Source of the DNA: Nitrospirota bacterium | Lineage (GTDB): Bacteria > Nitrospirota > Thermodesulfovibrionia > Thermodesulfovibrionales > Magnetobacteriaceae | DNA: 14,802 nucleotides | Direction of reading: 5' to 3' | NCBI GenBank assembly: GCA_015233485.1 | Contig: JADFXO010000063.1 | Span: 1 to 14,802 of the forward strand | Part shown: positions 6,327 to 13,756 of the stretch, piece by piece | Layout: every line of letters begins with the position of its first letter | Numbering within the stretch: the stretch's first letter is position 1 | Position numbers and translations under genes: made by a program | Notes under the pieces: model-generated | The model's database searches: none | Told to the model about the DNA's origin: nothing | Seen by the model: only the letters and a program-made list of their open reading frames with translations

Positions 6327-6487
6327 AGATCGCCTATTATGTTGCAACCGTTGCACCATTAAAATATCTCTATGAAAGACCTTTGCCTATATACGAAGCT
6401 AAATTCGAAGGAGATACTAAGATCATAATAGAATGGGACAAAGTTATTATCGGCGTGCAGCCGTCTCGTTTTTATGATATTGTATAG
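6317..6487 (+). pseudogene. Possible gene relic or unusual-start small ORF
   Basis: A frame open from 6317 to TAG 6485-6487 encodes 56 residues with protein-like character (for example ATVAPLKYLYERPLPIYEAKF and the end VQPSRFYDIV). It has no ATG; only TTG codons at 6317 and 6383 could start it, and neither has a ribosome binding site. It overlaps the next gene by 14 bp. It may be the remaining C-terminus of a decayed gene or, less likely, a real first gene of the small operon. Confidence 0.25.
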
Positions 6488-6707
6488 GTTCATAACTGAA
6501 TGGTGGATGGAAAACGCCACCGCCGATGGCATTGAAGATTTACTTATTAAAGACCTGGATAGCGAATCTATGAACAGGATGGTTCAGGAGTTCCATGACG
6601 CTTGCGGTACTTACGATTTCAAGGAGTTCAAGAAGTACCTGATAAACAAGTGCGTTAGGATAATCGATGTTGAGCAGGTCGATGTTTTTTTCACAGATAA
6701 GGAATGA
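6474..6707 (+). CDS. Small hypothetical protein (77 residues)
   Basis: This 77-residue acidic, mostly helical protein has no recognisable family (KDLDSESMNRMVQEF and FKEFKKYLINKC are helical stretches). It has no signal peptide. The first ATG has no ribosome binding site; a second ATG at 6507 would give 66 residues beginning MENATADGIED and may be the true start. Its stop overlaps an ATG of the following zinc-ribbon gene (ATGA at 6704-6707), so the two are almost certainly one operon and may work together. Confidence 0.65.
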   Translation: MILYRFITEWWMENATADGIEDLLIKDLDSESMNRMVQEFHDACGTYDFKEFKKYLINKCVRIIDVEQVDVFFTDKE

Positions 6708-6712
6708 ATGCC

Positions 6713-7267
6713 ATGAACAGGGATTATAATCCTAAACGGTTACGTGACCTTGACCGGGTTTGCATTTATCGATGCAACAATTGCCACCGTATTTTCTTGC
6801 TTCCCTTCGATGCTAAGGATAGTAAAACGTCAATAACCTGTAAGGGCTGCGAGCGATACATCGATGCCGACAAGGATATTGTGGGGGATAGCTGGTATCC
6901 AAACGAATTCCCTGAAGTGAAGTTTACAATAAGTGATAATAGTTTTGGAAAGGATATGAAGCCCCTACTACAAGTTTGGTTTCATATGGAGTGCCGGGAT
7001 TGCCATAAGTTGAGCTGGATTGTATGGAGAGGACGATTATTCGATTATAATACATGTATATGCCACGAATCAGTAAAAGAGGAAGCTGAACCTGAAATTA
7101 ACATAACGGCGAAGCCCATTGCTGAAAATATTGTTATAGACAAATTCATTATTCCTGCCGATTTAGTATCTTTGTTGAAAGATTATTGTTTTGAGCACGA
7201 TACAAATAAAAAGGATGCTATCATCGAAGCTTTACGACATTTCTTAGATAAGAATAATGTCAATTAA
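6713..7267 (+). CDS. Zinc-ribbon protein with C-terminal ribbon-helix-helix domain
   Basis: This protein of 184 residues contains two probable zinc-binding ribbons: C21-x2-C24 with C43-x2-C46, and C94-x2-C97 with C115-x-C117. A linker follows, then residues about 140-180 (strand KFIIPADL, helix LVSLLKDYCFEHD, helix KKDAIIEALRHFLDK) resemble a ribbon-helix-helix DNA-binding domain. This points to a DNA-binding regulator. The ATG at 6704 overlaps the upstream stop, but AAGGA at 6699-6703 is correctly spaced only for ATG 6713, so I chose the latter. It is the second gene of a small operon with the 77-residue protein. Its target and exact family are unknown. Confidence 0.8.
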   Translation: MNRDYNPKRLRDLDRVCIYRCNNCHRIFLLPFDAKDSKTSITCKGCERYIDADKDIVGDSWYPNEFPEVKFTISDNSFGKDMKPLLQVWFHMECRDCHKLSWIVWRGRLFDYNTCICHESVKEEAEPEINITAKPIAENIVIDKFIIPADLVSLLKDYCFEHDTNKKDAIIEALRHFLDKNNVN

Positions 7268-7313
7268 CAGAACAATGACCGAATGGCAAAGTTTGCCACT
7301 TGACACAGTGTAC

Positions 7314-7607
7314 TCATACCATTCTTGTACATCCCCGCCCGCACCTCTTTTTCCCACTCCTCTTTGTCCTTGGTAAGGCTCTTCTAAGTGGTTCGCAGAC
7401 CATGAAATTAGTGATGATGTAATCGATTTCTTTTTTAACCTGTGATATTTTCTTATAGGGCCGAGTGACAAGTCCCTTCCTGGGCAAGTAAGCCTTATAT
7501 TTCACTATATGGCAGGGGCGTTTATTTTCGGAGACGTATTCGTAAATCTGGAAGCCTCTATAGAATTTCATTTTGCCATTTTTGCCAAGACACGGACACA
7601 GGAGCAT
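7314..7607 (-). CDS. Small hypothetical protein, minus strand
   Basis: This frame encodes 97 residues from ATG 7607. The part GFQIYEYVSENKRPCHIV followed by KYKAYLPRKG and KKISQVKKEIDYI looks like a genuine beta-beta-helix protein, more convincing than the opposite-strand frame over the same bases. The Arg/Lys-rich end may be natural or the result of a frame change. ATG 7607 has no ribosome binding site, but GGTTATATTG about 27 bp upstream would make a leaderless transcript starting there. Other in-frame ATGs at 7619 and 7721 are possible; the latter would leave no promoter room against the divergent gene. Family unknown. Confidence 0.45.
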   Translation of the reverse strand: MLLCPCLGKNGKMKFYRGFQIYEYVSENKRPCHIVKYKAYLPRKGLVTRPYKKISQVKKEIDYIITNFMVCEPLRRALPRTKRSGKKRCGRGCTRMV

Positions 7608-7703
7608 TGGATCAACCATTATAAACCAGACAATATAACCTTTGCTCAACAATGTGCTGTGTATCATAGGCGAACGGATATGCATTTTTCGATAACAGTT
7701 GCG

Positions 7704-7713
7704 CTTAATATAT
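7704..7713 (+). promoter_or_regulatory. TATA box for the small gene at 7738
   Basis: CTTAATATAT is centred about 27 bp before 7736, so transcription should begin next to ATG 7738. This would give a leaderless mRNA or a leader of about 20 nt if ATG 7756 is used. Confidence 0.4.
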
Positions 7714-7737
7714 TGTATCATAATCCTTGTTTAGTTC

Positions 7738-8070
7738 ATGCTTGAGTGCAGTCGAATGTGGCTTTTGAATATCATAGAAATAGGTCAATCTTACATTAAA
7801 TTCGATGGTGTTAAAAAGAAGTCTATATACTTCTCTGGACAAGATAATCTGAATGGTACGGCGAACATGAGCTTAATGATATCAGTCGAGGGGGATTGTT
7901 TGCTATACTTGAACGGAAAGGAACATTATGGCAGAGTTGCAAAATTTTGTTCCTTAAATTCTAAAAGCGGTGAATCTCAATACGTCCTGAAAGTGGACGG
8001 ACAGGTATACAAGTTCTCAGTGCTCGATTATAAAACGGCTATTTTTGAGGAGATATTAAGCAGTTCTTGA
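7738..8070 (+). CDS. Small hypothetical protein (110 residues)
   Basis: This 110-residue protein is predicted to be beta-rich: strands such as SYIKFDG, KSIYFSG, SLMISVEGDCLLYL, YVLKVDGQVYKFSVLD. It has no signal peptide or membrane helix and no family I recognise. The second ATG at 7756 (MWLLNIIEIG) may be the real start. It lies alone between the divergent small gene and the convergent end of hsdR. A role with the restriction system cannot be inferred from position. Confidence 0.6.
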   Translation: MLECSRMWLLNIIEIGQSYIKFDGVKKKSIYFSGQDNLNGTANMSLMISVEGDCLLYLNGKEHYGRVAKFCSLNSKSGESQYVLKVDGQVYKFSVLDYKTAIFEEILSSS

Positions 8071-8178
8071 ATTGCCAACCACCCGAGGATACATCGTCCA
8101 AAATCGTAAGAAGGAAAGAGAAGCGTATGACAAAGGCATTCAACAATCCATCCTGGCACATCTATGCCCATAGCGCTT

Positions 8179-8184
8179 AAAAAA
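8179..8184 (-). terminator. T-tract terminator after hsdR
   Basis: Six consecutive T on the minus strand lie 11-16 bases past the hsdR stop at 8195, in an AT-rich surrounding. This is a typical archaeal terminator. Confidence 0.45.
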
Positions 8185-8194
8185 GACATTAATT

Positions 8195-11092
8195 TTAATA
8201 GTATTGTTTTATATAACCATATGCCCGGTCAAATAGGTCTTGGTTGTGGTGTAACTGATATTTTTTTAATGTTTGTCTTAAGGCTTGCTGTACCAGACGT
8301 TCGCCAGCGTGAGTATGTTGCCAATCATCAAAACGTACCTGTTTTACAATATCATCGATATCATTTACGATCCGCTCAACCATGATCGGAACTTTATCTG
8401 TCCTTATTTCCTCGAAAAGCTCTGTAAGTGCAGCCTTCGCTTTCTTCTGCTCTTCTTCAGGTTCGATCTCTTTTTCCGCTTCGACGGTTTCCCTGGCCAG
8501 TTCGAGTAATTCTTTGATATACTCAAGACTGTTCATGAATCCATCTTCATACGCCTTCTTGACTTTTTCAAGTTTTTCGCCGAGAGCGACGAAGACAGGA
8601 TTATCAAGGTGTTTTTGTAACCTGCGGATGATTCTAATCTCGATGATCTTCATCTGCTTAGGATCCTGTGAATCAAAAATATCCTGGACAGTCTCCTCGT
8701 CAAGGATTAATGTCTCAAGGTCATCTCGGATGGATTCGACGTGAACGTGCTCGTTGACGATCTCAAGGGTTTTCGCACCGAGGTTATGCCAAACAAGCTT
8801 TCCGATACCACTGGGGGGTTTTACCGACTCATATACACCGCTGAGCCATCGATAATCTTCTTTGTATTTGTTGAGACTTTCATCGGGGGATACAGCCTCC
8901 CAAATCCGAGACAACACCGAGAACTCCGCCGCGAAATTATCTTTAATATCATTAGTTGGAAGGCACTCCTGGGCAGCGATAAGCCCCTCATAACCACTAA
9001 TAGAACGATCCACACCATCGAAGTACGCAAGACATTTATCCAAGGCGACGGGAAGCTCTTCGACGAGTTCATCGAGATTCTTTAACACCTCTTCCATCTC
9101 TTTTTCATCGAAAGTCAGCGTCTTAGCAACATTATCGAAAACGCCGATATAATCGACGATCCATCCAAAAGATTTTTCCGGGAAAGGTCGGTTTGTCCGG
9201 GTTACAGCCTGTAAAAGTGCCTCGTCTTTCATGAATTTATCGAGGTACATTACCTGAAGAATGGGCGCGTTAAAACCCTTGAGCAACTTCGCGGTAACTA
9301 TTAGGATTTTAAGCGGATCATTATGATCCCGGAATCTATCCTTAATAGCGTCCTCCTCTTCACGGGAGCGATCCCAGAGTCGTTTCTCCTCGGCATCCGC
9401 ACTCGTGGGAACGGTCATGATTATCTCCGAGCCATCGGCAGGGAATATCTCATCGAGAGCCGCTTTGTACTGTTTACAAGCCTCGCGATCATAACATACG
9501 AGCATTGCTTTGAACCCATTCGGCTCTACACGTTCCCGGTAATGGTCTATAACATCTTTAGAGATATCCTTGATACGTTCCCGGGCATGTATGAAGACCG
9601 AACGCTGACCTGCACGTTTCACCAGCTCCCGTCTGCTCACATCATCAAGCCCCTCCGTAAGAAGAGCGATTTCGTCATCAATCGACTGCCTATCAACATG
9701 GTACTTGACCATCCGGGGTTCAAAATGAAGTGGCAACGTGGCTTTATCTTTGATTGATTCTTCAAAGGAATACTTACTTAGGTAACGGTTCTCATCTTCT
9801 TCCGCACCAAAAGTCCTGAACGTGTTATGATCACGACGGTTGATCGGCGTACCCGTCAATCCAAAGAAAAATGCGTTGGGGAGTGCCGTACGCATTTTCA
9901 GTGCCATGTCACCTTCCTGAGTCTGATGTGCTTCATCGCACATTAGGATGATATTATCACGAGAATTCAATATGCCTTCAGCTTCACCAAACTTGTGAAT
10001 TGTGGTAATGATGATTTTTCGCGTATCTTGAGCAAGCATTTTCTCAAGGTCAGTGCGGGACTCCGCTACGATTGTGTTGGGGATTTCTGTAGTATTGAAT
10101 TCAGCAGTAATCTGGGTATCGAGATCGATCCTATCGACTACTATCAGTACCGTCGGGTTTTTCAGGAGTGGATCAATACGGAGTTTTTGAGCGGCAAAAA
10201 CCATGAGTAGCGACTTTCCGCTGCCCTGAAAATGCCATATAAGACCTTTCTTCGGCCTCCCGTTTTCCACCCGTTGCACAATTTTATTGGCGGCTTCAAA
10301 CTGCTGGTGACGACAGATAATCTTGATCTTCTGTTTATTCTTGTCCGTGGCGTATACCGAGAAATTTTTTAAAATATCCATGATAATTGCAGGTTTGAGC
10401 ATGTCCGTTACAACACCTATAACCTTGAAGAGCGCAGAGGGCGATGCAGATACCTCCCGCCAAGGGAACCAGTTATCCAGTGATGCCCGGATCGCCCCAT
10501 AACGGTAAGTTTTACCCTCCGTAGCGAACGAAAAAACATTCGGCACAAATAATGCCGATACTGTTTTTTCATAATCGTCATGAATATCAACAGCCCCATC
10601 AACCCATGAAACAGAATTTCTCACCGGAGTCTTGCACTCGCCAATGACCAACGGGATCCCATTTACAAGTAGCACTATATCCATACGTTTATTGACATCA
10701 CTGGTAAACGAATACTCTGTTGTCACCACATACTTGTTCTTTGAAAGGTCATCAAAATCGATTATCTTCACCGGCACATGCTCCCCATTCTTCCCAAACT
10801 GCATACTGTGCTCACCAGTGAGCCACGAGGCAAATTCTTCGTTGGCACTAACAAGGCCATCAGAACGGACAGAGTAGAGTGCAGCACGAAGTTTATAGAT
10901 AACCTCATCGGCTCGATCTGGTTGTTTGGCTATCTCTGGATTCAAGCGAATAAGGGCATCGACAAGGTCTTTTATTACAAATACTTCGTTCTCCGCCCGA
11001 GAAAGTTGGGAGCGTGATATGAATTTCCAGCCCAGCGGTATTAGATAATCCCTAACTGCATCTCTGACGGTACTTGCCTCGTTAAATCCCAT
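8195..11092 (-). CDS. hsdR: Type I restriction enzyme, HsdR motor and nuclease subunit
   Basis: This subunit has 965 residues from ATG 11092. It contains the PD-(D/E)xK nuclease of type I HsdR near the N-terminus (D138 in RMDIVLLV, then E152-C-K154 in IGECKTP). Superfamily 2 helicase motors follow: Walker A QGSGKS around 289-294, the DEAH box 386-389, LTGTP around 412-416, and motif VI QAVTRTNRP. A helical C-terminus for complex assembly ends the protein. Together with HsdM and HsdS it translocates DNA and cuts unmethylated foreign DNA. All key residues are present. The start is chosen because the hsdS stop and this ATG overlap as TAATG; an in-frame ATG at 11104 is an alternative, giving 969 residues. 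A length near 1000 is normal for the family. Confidence 0.95.
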   Translation of the reverse strand: MGFNEASTVRDAVRDYLIPLGWKFISRSQLSRAENEVFVIKDLVDALIRLNPEIAKQPDRADEVIYKLRAALYSVRSDGLVSANEEFASWLTGEHSMQFGKNGEHVPVKIIDFDDLSKNKYVVTTEYSFTSDVNKRMDIVLLVNGIPLVIGECKTPVRNSVSWVDGAVDIHDDYEKTVSALFVPNVFSFATEGKTYRYGAIRASLDNWFPWREVSASPSALFKVIGVVTDMLKPAIIMDILKNFSVYATDKNKQKIKIICRHQQFEAANKIVQRVENGRPKKGLIWHFQGSGKSLLMVFAAQKLRIDPLLKNPTVLIVVDRIDLDTQITAEFNTTEIPNTIVAESRTDLEKMLAQDTRKIIITTIHKFGEAEGILNSRDNIILMCDEAHQTQEGDMALKMRTALPNAFFFGLTGTPINRRDHNTFRTFGAEEDENRYLSKYSFEESIKDKATLPLHFEPRMVKYHVDRQSIDDEIALLTEGLDDVSRRELVKRAGQRSVFIHARERIKDISKDVIDHYRERVEPNGFKAMLVCYDREACKQYKAALDEIFPADGSEIIMTVPTSADAEEKRLWDRSREEEDAIKDRFRDHNDPLKILIVTAKLLKGFNAPILQVMYLDKFMKDEALLQAVTRTNRPFPEKSFGWIVDYIGVFDNVAKTLTFDEKEMEEVLKNLDELVEELPVALDKCLAYFDGVDRSISGYEGLIAAQECLPTNDIKDNFAAEFSVLSRIWEAVSPDESLNKYKEDYRWLSGVYESVKPPSGIGKLVWHNLGAKTLEIVNEHVHVESIRDDLETLILDEETVQDIFDSQDPKQMKIIEIRIIRRLQKHLDNPVFVALGEKLEKVKKAYEDGFMNSLEYIKELLELARETVEAEKEIEPEEEQKKAKAALTELFEEIRTDKVPIMVERIVNDIDDIVKQVRFDDWQHTHAGERLVQQALRQTLKKYQLHHNQDLFDRAYGYIKQYY

Positions 11093-12279
11093 TAGTTTAC
11101 ACATCCAGAGAAATATTGATTAATCAACTTCATCTTCAAAGCTTTCGTAGAAACAATATTATCTGCGGCCTTAGTAATGGTGATATCCGCTTGATTTAAA
11201 ATATCAGCTATTTGTCGCTGTTCGGATAGACATGGAATCGGTATGAGTGTTTTCCCAAGTTGCTTAGAGTTAAGGTGAGGTTGTGCAGATCTCGTACTTT
11301 GTGATTTGAAATAGTTTTGAACTGTTGATCCAAGTAAATAATGTGCCAAAAAACTTGGATATATTATTTCCGAGTTTGGCGATACAATAAGATCATAACC
11401 TGCTAGTGAATTAGGCAATTCTAAGTTATACATCGCTAAATCGCCTGTATTAACACCGCTACGAACGACAATAATATCGCCTTTCTTTAAAAAGCAAGCT
11501 TTATTCTTTGATATACCTTGAGAGTCGACTCGAACAATTTTTTTGGTATCAATTTTCCCTTTATCAATATCAGTGGCTCGTATCATCGGAAATCCTTCTT
11601 TAATTAAAGCCGGAGGTTGGCCAAGTCCGTATTTTATAATAGATATATATGACAATTCTTTAATGCCCCATTTTTTTGGCATATTCCCGATAGGCGTCTT
11701 TTTCAACTCAGTATGTCCAATCCCCTTACTGAATAGCTCCTGTATGAGCACCTTTTTCGTCTGCTCTGCTTTCTCAATGAACCGCTCATTCTTTACGATG
11801 CAATCTTCCGCAGCCCAGAGTGTAGCAGCAATTTTTTCTTGATATCTTTTCCCAGGAATTGTAAATTCTTGTACCGCGAGAGTTTTCCAATTAATTGTTG
11901 GTGAGAGTGAACCCACGGATATCTGTAACGCACATTTCATAAAATTTTCAGATTGCATGAAAAACGGAAAAAGTTCTTTAATTATTATGTCTTCTTTTGG
12001 CCTAAGCACCATTGCATGAGCAGAACATATTCCATCAAAATCAGCAATTGCAACTTTTCTCTGATACACTCGCCGTTTTCCAAATATGATATCGCCTTTT
12101 CTGACCGAGAGTTTTTCTCCTTCGACATCTGCTGGAATACCCTTTCTTTTAATACGGAGAGAGTCAGTATCTAAATGTTCAAGGCCGACATAAATGTTAT
12201 AATCTGTGTACTTCGGATTAACCCGTACAGCTATATGCTCGGCAATATCCTCGAATTTTACTATCATTGATTCACTCAT
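11092..12279 (-). CDS. hsdS: Type I restriction-modification specificity subunit HsdS
   Basis: The 395-residue protein has the usual two-half layout. The first target recognition domain (about 1-145, containing YVGLEHLD) is followed by a conserved helical spacer (RYQEKIAATLWAAEDCI to LIQELFSKG, about 150-190). A second target recognition domain opens with PIGNMPKKW (about 198-345), and a second helical spacer (LSEQRQIADILNQAD onward) ends the protein. The two domains differ, so the recognised DNA site should be bipartite and asymmetric; its sequence cannot be read from the gene. The start is ATG 12279, with AAGGAGG nine bases before it; a longer open frame to 12306 is probably not used. It overlaps the hsdM1 stop by 8 bp (ATGAGTGA). 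Confidence 0.93.
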   Translation of the reverse strand: MSESMIVKFEDIAEHIAVRVNPKYTDYNIYVGLEHLDTDSLRIKRKGIPADVEGEKLSVRKGDIIFGKRRVYQRKVAIADFDGICSAHAMVLRPKEDIIIKELFPFFMQSENFMKCALQISVGSLSPTINWKTLAVQEFTIPGKRYQEKIAATLWAAEDCIVKNERFIEKAEQTKKVLIQELFSKGIGHTELKKTPIGNMPKKWGIKELSYISIIKYGLGQPPALIKEGFPMIRATDIDKGKIDTKKIVRVDSQGISKNKACFLKKGDIIVVRSGVNTGDLAMYNLELPNSLAGYDLIVSPNSEIIYPSFLAHYLLGSTVQNYFKSQSTRSAQPHLNSKQLGKTLIPIPCLSEQRQIADILNQADITITKAADNIVSTKALKMKLINQYFSGCVN

Positions 12280-13756
12280 ACAGCCTCGCCTCCTTAAGGA
12301 GTACAAAGAGAGAATCAGTTGATTGTCTCAATAATTTTGATTTCTCTCCCCAGTCTGTAGTCAATTCTTCAAGTGACAGCTCAATTCCTTCTTGAGATGG
12401 TGGTCGTATATAGAGCGGAATGCTCATATTGCCATCTTTTTTAAGAATATTATCGATGGAGACGATGCGGGTAAACCCGTCAATATAACTGAAATTGCGG
12501 TATGCTTCCACAATATTCTGAATATGTTGAAGTTCGAGGAAACTCTGCGCTTTTTCATGGGTGATTTCATTGACCGCATTGATGAATAAAATTTTGTGCC
12601 GACGTTCTGCAGGTTTTGACATTCTGCATACAATCACACAGGCTTCCATCGGTGAATTATAGAAGAGGTTCGGCCCTAGCCCAAGAACGCATTCAACAAG
12701 ATCGGCAGCTATAAGCTTTTTACGCATTTCTATCTCGGCATCCCTGAAGAGTACGCCGTGCGGGAACAGGATTGCACACCTGCCCGTCTTCGGGTTCATG
12801 CTCTTAATGATATGCTGGAAGAACGCATAATCAGCGCGGCTCTGAGGCGGGACGCCGAACATGTTCCTCCCGTATGGATCAGCAGCGAACAGCTCGCGGT
12901 TCCAAGTCTTGATCGAGTAAGGAGGATTCGCTATCACTATATCAAATTGTTGGAGTTTATCCTTAACCAGGAATTTCGGGTTTGCGAGCGTGTCTCCCCG
13001 CACAATGTCGAAGTCGTCGATACCATGCAGGAACAGGTTCATCCGGGCGATAGAGTATGTAATAAGGTTAATATCCTGTCCGTAGAGTTTCAGGCTACGG
13101 TACTCCTTGCCCTGCTCTTTAAGCTGAAGGGCGGCGACCAGTAGCATGCCGCCACTGCCGCAGGTAGGATCGTATATGGATTCGCCTTCCTGGGGATCGA
13201 GCATCAGCGTCATAAGTTTGACGAGCGTACGGTTAGTGTAAAACTCCGCTGCGGTGTGTCCGGAATCGTCCGCGAATTTTTTTATGAGGAACTCATATCC
13301 CTGGCCAAGTTCGTCCTGCTGAACCCGAGAAAGCGATAGATTCTGCGTGGAGAAGTGCTCCATGAGATCCTTGAGAAGGTTGTCAGGAAGACGCTCCTTA
13401 TTTGTCCATTGAGCATCCCCGAATATTTCATCAAGCTGATCAGCATTTGCAGCTTCAATCTCGTGCATTGCTCTTTGAATTGCCACGCCAATGTCTTTAG
13501 GGACGTTCCGAACATCATTCCAGTGTGCGCTCTTGGGTATGACAAACCGATGCGATTCGGGGAATGATGCACCGTCTTCCCCGAATTCCTTTACCGCCAG
13601 TATAGTTTCCTCGTCGTAGACATCGCAAATACGCTTGAAATAGAGAAGGGGAAAGATAAACTGTTTGTAGTCGCTCGGATCGATGTTACCGCGGAGATAT
13701 TCCGCCGCACCCCAGAGATACCGTTCGAATTCATTTTGGGAAATTGTGTCGGTGAT
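12272..13756 (-). CDS. hsdM: Type I N6-adenine DNA methyltransferase HsdM (hsdM1), apparent AUC start
   Basis: The full frame encodes 494 residues. The N-terminal helical HsdM domain (ISQNEFERYLWGAAEYLRG, PLLYFKRICD) lies entirely before the first GTG at 13486, so an annotation starting there would lose 90 residues. The methyltransferase domain has the SAM motif DPTCGSGGM (D196) and catalytic NPPY (277-280), and GLGPNLFY is present, so it appears active. No ATG, GTG or TTG lies between the upstream in-frame stop and residue 91. A perfect GGAGGTG at 13769-13763 precedes TAATC, where ATC (13756-13754) is exactly where the family's usual start Met-Thr-Asp would lie. It methylates adenine in the site chosen by HsdS. 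The start may be a real AUC, a mutation, or a sequencing error. Confidence 0.85.
   Translation of the reverse strand: MTDTISQNEFERYLWGAAEYLRGNIDPSDYKQFIFPLLYFKRICDVYDEETILAVKEFGEDGASFPESHRFVIPKSAHWNDVRNVPKDIGVAIQRAMHEIEAANADQLDEIFGDAQWTNKERLPDNLLKDLMEHFSTQNLSLSRVQQDELGQGYEFLIKKFADDSGHTAAEFYTNRTLVKLMTLMLDPQEGESIYDPTCGSGGMLLVAALQLKEQGKEYRSLKLYGQDINLITYSIARMNLFLHGIDDFDIVRGDTLANPKFLVKDKLQQFDIVIANPPYSIKTWNRELFAADPYGRNMFGVPPQSRADYAFFQHIIKSMNPKTGRCAILFPHGVLFRDAEIEMRKKLIAADLVECVLGLGPNLFYNSPMEACVIVCRMSKPAERRHKILFINAVNEITHEKAQSFLELQHIQNIVEAYRNFSYIDGFTRIVSIDNILKKDGNMSIPLYIRPPSQEGIELSLEELTTDWGEKSKLLRQSTDSLFVLLKEARLYE

Larger units (their letters stand above)
6177..6473. other. Divergent intergenic region between secreted protein and small-protein operon
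   Basis: This 297-bp region holds the secreted-protein promoter (about 6200-6270), a palindrome flanked by direct repeats at 6289-6326 (separate entry), and a + strand open frame from 6317 without an ATG (separate entry). No clear TATA box for the + strand gene at 6474 was found. Confidence 0.45.

Noticed and set aside
7509..7745. + strand open frame of 78 codons
   Set aside because: The minus-strand frame over the same bases (7314-7607) has more protein-like residues, and this frame has no promoter or ribosome binding site.
9323..9757. Long + strand open frame (144 codons) inside hsdR
   Set aside because: It is antisense to the helicase part of hsdR, whose motifs are unambiguous, so this frame is a shadow.
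13282..13572. Minus-strand 96-codon frame upstream of the GTG-initiated hsdM1 frame, considered as a separate gene
   Set aside because: The correct frame over this stretch encodes the conserved HsdM N-terminal domain continuously with the rest of hsdM1, so the other frame is a shadow.
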